Source: Microvirga terricola (GTDB lineage Bacteria > Pseudomonadota > Alphaproteobacteria > Rhizobiales > Beijerinckiaceae). From it: 64,000 nt of DNA. The notes beneath the pieces were generated by a model that ran no database searches, was not told the origin of the DNA, and worked only from the letters and a program-made list of their open reading frames with translations. Below are positions 8,254 to 15,159 of the stretch, in pieces. Numbering within the stretch: the stretch's first letter is position 1; each line of letters begins with the position of its first letter. The translations under genes were made by a program, and so were the position numbers. The stretch is taken from positions 1-64,000 of the forward strand of contig NZ_JAATJS010000004.1 of the NCBI RefSeq assembly GCF_011777495.1, in the 5' to 3' direction.

Positions 8254-9348
8254 TTACCTTACCTGATCCGGAGCGGTTGGAGAAGGGGCGTGCTGGTCGG
8301 TTCCGGTGCGTGAAACGTCGGAACCGAGGAATACTAGACCTCCCGCATACTGGAGGCCGGAGGCAACGAGGTTTCCGAACACACCGAATAGAAACGCTAC
8401 GAACAAGTATGCGAGAAGTATCTTAAGGCCGCTCCGGCGCGTCCGGAGTTTCACGAAGGAGGAGAAGTCCGGAATGTTGGCGACGCCCTGTGCCGGCAGC
8501 TTTTTCCAGTGGTAGACCATCATGCCTTTGGGAATGCCGCTCGGCACGTAGTCGTTCCAGATCGGGTGCTCCAAGAGCCTTTTCTTGTGCGATTCGATGT
8601 TGCTCACTGCGAGCTCGGAAACGATCGGTACAGCCGTCAAAAAGGCTATAAGGCTGATCGGGATCTGGCCTTTAGCCTCGTCCTTACGGATTTGTGCCTC
8701 AATCTTTGTCGGCAGCGTTCGAGCCTCGTTTAGCCGGAAATCGAGGTATTCCACCTCTTCGAAGCCGCTCTGGAAGAGATGGTCGGTCGGGTAGATGACG
8801 CTTACGAAAGGATTGTCCTTTCCTTCTCTCATATAAATGCGAAGCCGAAAATATGCCCGCGTATCAGGCCGGAGATTTCGGCAAACAGCCTCGATCGCCG
8901 GGTGAGAGACCGTAATCAAAGTCCCTTCGTCAATCGGTTGAATTTCAAGCTCTGACTGATCGATGCCTGAAGCGGCCGGCATGAAACGGTGAACCCGGCA
9001 AAAAGGGGTTCCGTTCTGTTGCAGTTCGATACTCGCCGGGCCGGGTGGCCCCAGGGAGTTACAGCTCAGCGGCTCGTTAAAGATGCCTTGGGCGACCGAG
9101 GTCTCTTTGAAGTATGGGCCGCAATCCTCAATCGAACTCGGTTCGGCCCTGAACGGCAAGTAGATGCAAAGCTTCTCGAGCGAGGCCGGATGCGTCACCA
9201 TCGCTCCGACTTCCAGGAAGTCACGAACGGCAACGGATTTACGCTGTCTCGTGAACTCGGGATCGCCTGAGATGCGCCAATAGTTGAAATGAGTTTCGAT
9301 CGAGGGAGGCGGTCCACTTTGGTCGTGTATCGCACCCCATAGGGCCAT
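8254..9348 (-). CDS. Hypothetical membrane protein
   Basis: The 364 residues have a long soluble N-terminal part and two hydrophobic segments. One is at about 220-240 (ISLIAFLTAVPIVSELAV), and a longer one is near 310-345 (ILLAYLFVAFLFGVFGNLVA). The C-terminal tail is polar. I chose ATG 9348; a TTG at 9366 would add six residues. It is followed within 6 bases by the GNAT gene. I do not recognise the family. The coupling suggests the GNAT product modifies or assists this membrane protein, but that is inference. Confidence 0.5.
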   Translation of the reverse strand: MALWGAIHDQSGPPPSIETHFNYWRISGDPEFTRQRKSVAVRDFLEVGAMVTHPASLEKLCIYLPFRAEPSSIEDCGPYFKETSVAQGIFNEPLSCNSLGPPGPASIELQQNGTPFCRVHRFMPAASGIDQSELEIQPIDEGTLITVSHPAIEAVCRNLRPDTRAYFRLRIYMREGKDNPFVSVIYPTDHLFQSGFEEVEYLDFRLNEARTLPTKIEAQIRKDEAKGQIPISLIAFLTAVPIVSELAVSNIESHKKRLLEHPIWNDYVPSGIPKGMMVYHWKKLPAQGVANIPDFSSFVKLRTRRSGLKILLAYLFVAFLFGVFGNLVASGLQYAGGLVFLGSDVSRTGTDQHAPSPTAPDQVR

Positions 9349-9366
9349 ACTGCTGCTGAACGACAA

Positions 9367-10068
9367 GATCAGGCTCCAAAAACAACCACCAGTTACAATC
9401 GAGCGCGTTGTTCCTCAAGGGGGGCGAGGGGCTTTTCACACAAAAGTTCTTCTCAGAGAGAAAATTCGATTGGAGTGCAGGCTGGAAACTACGCCGGGAG
9501 GATCAATGGTTCAGTGATATCCCGATCGGGGAGCTATCTTGGGGAAAGCGCTCAAACTCTAATCCTGCTCGTCCAAGCCCATCATGGCTTCGACCTTCGT
9601 GCCCTCATCGGGATCGGTGATCCAATCATAAAGGGCCTCGCGGATGGCGGAGGTAGCCGAGATCATTGCCGCGATTGTCCCGCGGGTACTCTGGACTGCT
9701 CCTCCAATAATTACGGAACTCGCTGAGTTCTCTGATGTTTTGCGTCTCTTCCGCGTCTGAGAGTCGACGGCCCATAATTCGCTCTGGTTAAGGATGCGGC
9801 ACGGCCTTTCGATACGAGGACCACAGTCCGGGAACAGGCGTGCAGAGACCAAGAAGGCAGTCGTGCGGCCATAGCGGTGATTTCGATCGGTCCCTCGTGA
9901 ACCCGATCACGCCATTCGCCAGAATTCTTCTGAATTTTGGAAGCAGAGACGGATACCTCCGGGGCACTTCCTAGATATTCCATAACGCCTAACGGTGGAA
10001 AAGATACCCTTGCGGACGGGAGCATAAGGGCCCAGCCTGGGCAATCGATCAGGCAGGTTCGGTACGCA
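9367..10068. other. Gene-poor stretch between membrane-protein and CoiA-like genes
   Basis: Apart from the weak frame at 9559-9852 I see no gene here. It separates two divergent transcription units, so promoters for both are expected, but no clear motif was found. Confidence 0.4.
9559..9852 (-). CDS. Possible small hypothetical protein
   Basis: A 97-residue frame with a basic central part (DSQTRKRRKTSENSASS) and a C-terminus IREALYDWITDPDEGTKVEAMMG that looks like a folded acidic helix. No clear ribosome binding site and no family recognised. It may be spurious. Confidence 0.25.
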   Translation of the reverse strand: MVSARLFPDCGPRIERPCRILNQSELWAVDSQTRKRRKTSENSASSVIIGGAVQSTRGTIAAMISATSAIREALYDWITDPDEGTKVEAMMGLDEQD

Positions 10069-11988
10069 ATGGATGCAGCCAGGACGGTTGGAGCGCTCAA
10101 ACTTTCGCCGTTGGGCGGGTTCGCTTGCCGTGATGGCCGGGAGAGCCTCGTGTTCGGGGAGCGCTCGGACGGATCGATCGCTCACATCTCCGAGGTGTCC
10201 CGCGGCAGCGCCTGCGATTGCGTATGTCCCGGGTGCGGCGCACCTCTTGTGGCACGGAAAGGGGACCTGAAGGATCACCACTTCGCTCACAAGGGAAGCC
10301 CTGATGGCAGTCCATGCCGGACCGGGCCGGAGACCGCCCTGCACAAATTTGCCAAGGAGGTGCTCGCGGATCGGCTCGAACTCGTCCTTCCGGCGTACGG
10401 ACTGACCGATGGGGAAGAGGAGTGGATCGGTTACGCGGGCGGAGTGTACGCCTTCGATGCGGCTGTGCTGGAGAGCAGGCTAGGCGAGATCATTCCCGAC
10501 GTGATCGTCCGAAAGGGAGATCGCGATCTTCTTGTCGAGTTTCGCGTCACCCACGAATGCGGACCGGAGAAGATTGCACGGATCAAGGCCATGGACATCG
10601 CGACAATCGAAGTGGATCTGTCCGAGTTGCCGCGGGACATCTCCCGGCAAGGGCTGGAGGAGGCCATCCTGAAAATCGCCCCCCGGGATTGGTTGCACAA
10701 CCCGAAGCTTCGCAATGGCGAGGCCTATCTCAATGAGCGTCGCCTGGAGCGACAGAGGGTTTTTCGCGAACGCGCTGCAACACTCCGGAGAGATTATGCG
10801 AAAGCATGTGCCGAGATGCAGGACGACGATATTCCCTGTCGCGCACACGACGAGGCCGCAGCCGACGGTCTTGGACGCGCGGTGGAGATTGAGGTGCCGG
10901 GGTTCGGGTGCTTCCTTGTGCCACCATGTGAGTGGCAGGCAACGATGCTGATGGAAACGATCGAGGCTGTCCTTGCAGGCAAGATGCGGTTCATGACGAC
11001 GCAGGGATTGTTGGGACGGATCGAACGGAAAGGCTGGGTCCGGAAAGGGTTCTCGGGGATAGCGGATACCCTTGCTGCGGCAGTGCGAGCGGAAGGAACG
11101 CAGTTCGCGACGCCTTTAGAGGCCGTCTCTACATGGGTTTCTGTCTTGAGCGAGCTGAGTATCGTCGAGTCTTGGGATTTCAAGGGTCGATGGATACTGA
11201 CGCAGGGTACGCTGCAATCCATTCAGGAGCTCCGCCACCGCCGTGCGCGACCGAACCTCCGGATGGACGAGATCCAAAAGGATGTGAAGAGCGTCCTAAG
11301 CGACCTCCCCGAAGAGGAGCTTGCGGGATTCTCTCTTGACCGATGGGCCGAGGAGCCTCTCCCAGGCAGGGAGTACTCGATCACCGAGGCGGTGCATCTT
11401 GATGGCCCAGAGTTCGACCGCATCCGCACGGAGCTGACGAATATTGATCGCGCAATCCGCTTCAGCCCGAAGATTAATATCGACCTGATGGGGCTGCCGC
11501 TCGCGGGCAAGCTCGCTCGGCGCCTTGAGGAAAAACGGAGGGAGGAGGAAGCCCGGGAGGTCGAGCGCCAGGAGAACGCCCGGCGCGATGCGGACGCACG
11601 TGGGGCCTGGATTATTAGCGATGCCCAGATCGGCCTGGGGATCGAGGGGAACGCTTGGACGGACGCTCCGAACGAGGGACTCGGCGGAAGGTCTCCGGTG
11701 GATGCCGCGCGCGAGAGCGCGGCAGGGCTGGTCGAGGCGACCAAGATCCTCGATGCCCTCTTGAGGCAGCGGGAGACTGATGCCCGCAAAACGCAGGTTG
11801 CGGAGAAGGCGAGAGAGGAACTCCGCAGGAAGGCCGCGAAAGTACACCAAGGCCAATACTTGGATCTCTACTTGAACACTGGGCAGCCGACCCTCGGAGG
11901 CAAGTCCCCCTCGGTCTACAGCGTCGACGAGGCGACGATGAGAAAATGCGTGGAGCTTACCCTCGTGGGTGGAAAACGTCGGCGTTGA
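10069..11988 (+). CDS. CoiA-like nuclease, long form
   Basis: ATG 10069 is preferred over the TTG at 9937, because the CoiA-like domain begins directly after it. Residues 53-74 hold a zinc-finger-like CPGC plus HHFAH, typical of the competence protein CoiA-like family. A restriction-endonuclease-type core follows: IIPDVIV (D144), LLVEF (E157) and RVTH. CoiA-like proteins act on DNA during natural transformation, and many relatives sit on mobile elements. The remaining 430 residues are mostly helical, with a coiled-coil-like Arg/Glu stretch at about 480-520 (LEEKRREEEAREVERQENARR-type). The long extension is unlike the short competence protein, so a separate role, for example in defence, is possible. 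Confidence 0.65.
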   Translation: MDAARTVGALKLSPLGGFACRDGRESLVFGERSDGSIAHISEVSRGSACDCVCPGCGAPLVARKGDLKDHHFAHKGSPDGSPCRTGPETALHKFAKEVLADRLELVLPAYGLTDGEEEWIGYAGGVYAFDAAVLESRLGEIIPDVIVRKGDRDLLVEFRVTHECGPEKIARIKAMDIATIEVDLSELPRDISRQGLEEAILKIAPRDWLHNPKLRNGEAYLNERRLERQRVFRERAATLRRDYAKACAEMQDDDIPCRAHDEAAADGLGRAVEIEVPGFGCFLVPPCEWQATMLMETIEAVLAGKMRFMTTQGLLGRIERKGWVRKGFSGIADTLAAAVRAEGTQFATPLEAVSTWVSVLSELSIVESWDFKGRWILTQGTLQSIQELRHRRARPNLRMDEIQKDVKSVLSDLPEEELAGFSLDRWAEEPLPGREYSITEAVHLDGPEFDRIRTELTNIDRAIRFSPKINIDLMGLPLAGKLARRLEEKRREEEAREVERQENARRDADARGAWIISDAQIGLGIEGNAWTDAPNEGLGGRSPVDAARESAAGLVEATKILDALLRQRETDARKTQVAEKAREELRRKAAKVHQGQYLDLYLNTGQPTLGGKSPSVYSVDEATMRKCVELTLVGGKRRR

Positions 11989-12249
11989 CCCCTGCCGCCC
12001 AATGGCGTTGATCAGGTGACAGGCAAGCTATTTCGCATGGACGGTTGCTGAACTTTCGAGACCGCCTTTTGGGTGAGGCGTACTTTGGCTTCATTTGGGC
12101 GCACTATGGGGCGAATCTGACCAACCTTTGCGAGCGTCCTCACAAAGTATCGGGGACGAAGGGCCCGAACCTATCCTCACGGTGAAATCCAGGGTGGCGC
12201 GTCGGTGCCGCCTTGATGTGGTCAGCAGCACTTGGGGCGAGTTGCTGCT

Positions 12250-12779
12250 TCAAGCCGAGAATCCGCTCCATTCTTTGTCGTCTAGATCAAACCGCAGCCA
12301 AGTATTGCCACGAGCGTGAATGAGAAACCCGCACCATTCATTATCGAGGTCATGCAGATTGAAGAAACTATTGCGAGCCCCGATTGCTACGCCGTTGAAC
12401 TCGGCATCAGCATCGAAAACGAGCCAGAAATTCTCCGCTGGGTGACTGTGAATCCGACAGGTTGGCAATTTAAGTCGAACATATAGAGACCACGAGTGTT
12501 GCTCACGACGTTGGGATTGAGTGAGCTTGACACACGCGGGTTGAGGCTCGACGTGAAGCGCGGGTTCCGGCTTGAGGTCACCCGATAGTTAAGTGAGCTG
12601 GTGACCTGCGGATTGAACGAAGACCTCACACGCGGGTTCAGACTGCTCGTGACCATAGGATTTAAGCTCGATGTGACTCTAGGGTTTAGACTGCTTGTGA
12701 CCCTTGGGTTGAGGCTTGAAATCCGGATTGGGTTCACGCTGCTGGTGACCAAAGGATTTCTGGATGTCGGGATTAGCAT
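12250..12779 (-). pseudogene. Octapeptide-repeat protein with four-fold repeat domain, split by a frameshift
   Basis: The start at 12779 has a strong AGAGGAG five to seven bases upstream. Residues 6-93 are eleven octapeptides of the type SLNPRVTS. The frame then enters GLYMFDLNCQPVGFTVT and runs out at 12387 in a meaningless tail. In the neighbouring frame, ending at 12250, three more copies of the same unit follow: FWLVFDADAEFNGVAI, FFNLHDLDNEWCGFLI and WLRFDLDDKEWSGF. Together they make four FD-x(n)-GF units, like a four-fold beta-flower domain. A -1 shift near CACCCAG (about 12436-12450) joins them. It is either a pseudogene, a sequencing error or programmed frameshifting. Confidence 0.6.
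12501..12764 (-). repeat. 24-bp tandem repeat, 11 units
   Basis: Eleven degenerate 24-base units encode octapeptides with consensus S-L-N-P-R-V-T-S. Synonymous and non-synonymous differences between units show that the array is not a very recent expansion, while the reading frame has been kept across all of it. Confidence 0.8.
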
Positions 12780-13119
12780 TTACTCTCCTCTCAAGTTAAC
12801 GATCAGCGATGGCGCAACCCTACATGGTTCAATCCAGAGTTTCGAGATGGCTAGGGCGCGGTAGCCACCCAAACCATGGCAATCGCTGGGCAGCGGTCGG
12901 TTCCGACTCTCGCGAAACTCCCGATAATGAGAGATTTCGGCAGCCGACTTTCGCAATGTCGCATAGTGAACAACGTGTCGACAGCGGCAGGGCCACTGAA
13001 GTCACGCGTTGATCTGCTCGTCGGGCATAAACGGTCCTTCGGCGAACGGCGCGCGACAGGACGCGGCTTGACTCTCCTAGGTGGTTGTGTTCTCTATTTG
13101 TTCTAATAAGGACACAGCA
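12780..13119. other. Intergenic, divergent promoters expected
   Basis: No credible gene. It lies between the repeat-protein gene on the minus strand and the small plus-strand pair starting at 13120. Confidence 0.4.
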
Positions 13120-13359
13120 ATGGCTCATACGCTCTCCGAGCGTCAGCACGCCGCGCGCGCTGCGGACGAGAACGCACTTTCTTTTGCCGTTTTAGAGTGG
13201 AGCGTTGACGGCAACCATCTGGAACGCGTCCTATCGCGCTTTGCCAACATGCTGGTCGCGCGGGCCACTTTCGAAGAATCCTGCCGCCTATATCCCGGTA
13301 GTTTCGTAACCCTTCAGCATGGTGCGCGGCTTATTTCGATCAAAAGGCCAGACGAATGA
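13120..13359 (+). CDS. Small hypothetical protein
   Basis: ATG 13120 has AAGGA eight bases upstream, which decides the start over an upstream GTG at 13081. The 79 residues are mostly helical (MAHTLSERQHAARAADENAL, then LERVLSRFANMLVARATFEESC) and end in a short beta-like segment. No known motif. Its stop codon overlaps the start of the next gene, so the two are co-translated. Confidence 0.55.
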   Translation: MAHTLSERQHAARAADENALSFAVLEWSVDGNHLERVLSRFANMLVARATFEESCRLYPGSFVTLQHGARLISIKRPDE

Positions 13360-13607
13360 GTGCCGCTTCCGATATTACGGCCATCGCCGATGCCTATCTC
13401 GAGGCTGTAGGCGGCGATGCGGCTGCGGCGCTCCATCTCGCCGTGTCCGATCTGATCGATACCACCGCAGAGGCAGACCTGCGGGCCCGCGCACTCGACC
13501 AATGGGTTTCCCGCGGATACGTGCAGGGGAGGGCGGCCGAGCGTTTGCAACGAATCCGCCAACGGCAGGATGAGTCAGGTGAAGCTGGCGTTAAAGCTGC
13601 CTCGTGA
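13356..13607 (+). CDS. Small hypothetical protein, coupled to the preceding gene
   Basis: It starts with ATGA overlapping the stop of the upstream gene by four bases. The 83 residues are helical, with AIADAYLEAVGGDAAAALHLAVSDL and a basic C-terminus RAAERLQRIRQRQ. The pair has the look of a small regulatory or toxin-antitoxin-like unit, but no family is recognised and nothing shows that function. Confidence 0.5.
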   Translation: MSAASDITAIADAYLEAVGGDAAAALHLAVSDLIDTTAEADLRARALDQWVSRGYVQGRAAERLQRIRQRQDESGEAGVKAAS

Positions 13608-13732
13608 CGTGAGATCGAATGAGTGCCACGAACACTTTCGTGACAGAGAAGGTACGGATGTGTTCGTAAGAGATTGAAAGTTGCTGTCAGGGAACCAGCC
13701 ATCCTAGGTTGGACGGCCCTGCGCTAGCATAT

Positions 13733-13893
13733 CTACGCGAATGGCGCTGCGGCGAGAATGTTCTGACCCTGGACGATGACGTTGCACCAACGCTTGGCCC
13801 GCGTCACGGCATTGTAGAGTAGCCGGCGCTTGTGCTCGACATCCCCGCCGACCTGATGTGGCTCAAACAGCAACGCAGGTCGCAGCCCTCCAC
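13733..13893 (-). pseudogene. Helicase C-terminal remnant (motif VI)
   Basis: Read on the minus strand, the DNA encodes GLRPALLFEPHQVGGDVEH, then KRRLLYNAVTRAKRWCNVIVQ, then GQNILAAAPFA and a stop. LLYNAVTRAKRW is motif VI of superfamily 1 helicases (UvrD/RecD type, usually VAVTRAR/K). No upstream helicase motifs are present, so only the last 50 residues survive. It is a relic of a lost helicase gene, likely from a mobile or defence element. Confidence 0.65.
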
Positions 13894-14234
13894 GCGGCTA
13901 TCACTCCGACCTCGTATTCATGCGGTAGGCGTCACCTGCAATCGGTACAGAGCCTCCCGCGTACCGGCCTGCGAAGGTGATCTCCTCCGCCGCAAATGCG
14001 CCTAGAGAGTGGACTATGTGCAATGCCTACGAACAACATGCCCGTTGGACCGCGTACTGCAAGATGGTGCAGGCGCTCAATCCGCATGGGCGAGAGAAGA
14101 AAGCCCGGTCCGCGCGAGGCGGACGGTCGGGAGTTGGCACTGTGAATTCGAGTTCGTCATGGTTTGAACCTAGCAGTCGGTTTGAGAGAATGGCAATCCT
14201 GCGGAAGCGGTCTCGAACCGCTTTGGAGGAAACC
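13894..14234. other. No gene seen
   Basis: About 340 bases downstream of the minus-strand gene at 14235 and upstream of the helicase remnant. A long plus-strand frame crosses it, but its translation lacks protein-like features and it overlaps better minus-strand candidates. Confidence 0.35.
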
Positions 14235-14717
14235 TTATCGGGCCGTCTTCCAGATCGGCCAGGTGGCGTAACCGATCTCGAGGTTAAGGATGCTAATGGT
14301 CTTCATGCGCATCACGCGAAGCTTAATGGGGGAGCTTGTGTAGTCGAGGATGGCCTCTTGATCAGCGGTGCCCAACGCATCGCGCGCCCACATCTTTCTA
14401 ATAGTGAGCTTGCCCTTGACGTGCTCGACCTCGTATCCGCCGACCTTCCAGACCTTGTGACCGCCGACGAGTACGGTGTCGGCTCGTTCCCCCTCCTCGC
14501 CACCCGGAATGGAGACATTGCCGACCCCGGCCGCGTATCCCTCGGTGCTGTCGGATTTACTCTCACGGGAGAAGATCGTGGTGAACCTTGGAGGCTTACG
14601 GTCCATCGGAATGATCGCGATCAAGCGTTCGGCGTCTCCGTGGTCGAAGTGCTCGCCATCGAATTCGGTCATCCGCTCAATGATGGCGTTCGCTTCCATT
14701 CGAAGGTTGATGTCCAT
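14235..14717 (-). CDS. Hypothetical protein, 160 residues
   Basis: The start at 14717 has GGCGGGAG seven bases upstream. The protein starts MDINLRMEANAIIERMTEFD, has a beta-rich middle (TVLVGGHKVWKVGGYEVEHVKGKLTIRK) and no signal peptide. I do not recognise it. The opposite-strand frame 13977-14861 is longer, but less protein-like. Confidence 0.45.
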   Translation of the reverse strand: MDINLRMEANAIIERMTEFDGEHFDHGDAERLIAIIPMDRKPPRFTTIFSRESKSDSTEGYAAGVGNVSIPGGEEGERADTVLVGGHKVWKVGGYEVEHVKGKLTIRKMWARDALGTADQEAILDYTSSPIKLRVMRMKTISILNLEIGYATWPIWKTAR

Positions 14718-14761
14718 TTTGCTCCCGCCTTTCTCTCCCTCAATCCAATGCCGCTCCTCCG

Positions 14762-14887
14762 TCAGAGACTCGGTCCCATAGATTTACGGAACTCGTTCAT
14801 CCGTTCGGCGACAAGTCGTCGACAGCCTTCCGGGCACCCTCGGGCCCGGCCATCTGGGTGAGATGCATACGCCGGTCCTGACGACAT
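14762..14887 (-). CDS. Possible 41-residue protein
   Basis: A small frame reading MSSGPAYASHPDGRARGCPE, then GCRRLVAERMNEFRKSMGP and a stop. Two cysteines are four residues apart. It lies 44 bases before the gene at 14717, in the same direction. No ribosome binding site is obvious. Confidence 0.25.
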   Translation of the reverse strand: MSSGPAYASHPDGRARGCPEGCRRLVAERMNEFRKSMGPSL

Positions 14888-14957
14888 CCCAAACCACGCT
14901 CGTGCGTTGATAGATGAGATGGTCGCGGTGATGAGCGGACCCTCAGCCGGTGTTGGT

Positions 14958-15077
14958 CTACTTCTCAGTCTGACCCAAAGGCGACCTTCCCGAGGTGCTG
15001 ACGAATAGCGGCTTCGCGCCGCATTTCGGACATTCAGGACGCCACCGGTCCGGCTCGAAAGCAGACTCGCAAGCCAT
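14958..15077 (-). CDS. Possible zinc-ribbon microprotein or gene remnant
   Basis: The 39 residues contain a zinc-ribbon knuckle, PECPKCGAKPLFVST, after MACESAFEPDRWR. Only one CxxC is present, so it would need a partner or be a remnant of a larger protein. Confidence 0.3.
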   Translation of the reverse strand: MACESAFEPDRWRPECPKCGAKPLFVSTSGRSPLGQTEK

Positions 15078-15159
15078 CTTGCTCAGCCACAACTGTTCGA
15101 GCTAATCCGCTACAATCGGCCCCGCAAAGAATTCCGTCCAAAATGACTATTCGACTGGT

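Noticed and set aside
12601-12864. Plus-strand GFRLLVT repeat protein
   Set aside because: It is the opposite reading of the 24-base array. The minus strand has a longer frame, a strong ribosome binding site and a downstream domain.
13977-14861. 294-residue plus-strand gene
   Set aside because: Its codons are poor and it covers three minus-strand frames, one with a ribosome binding site. The translation shows no fold-like pattern.
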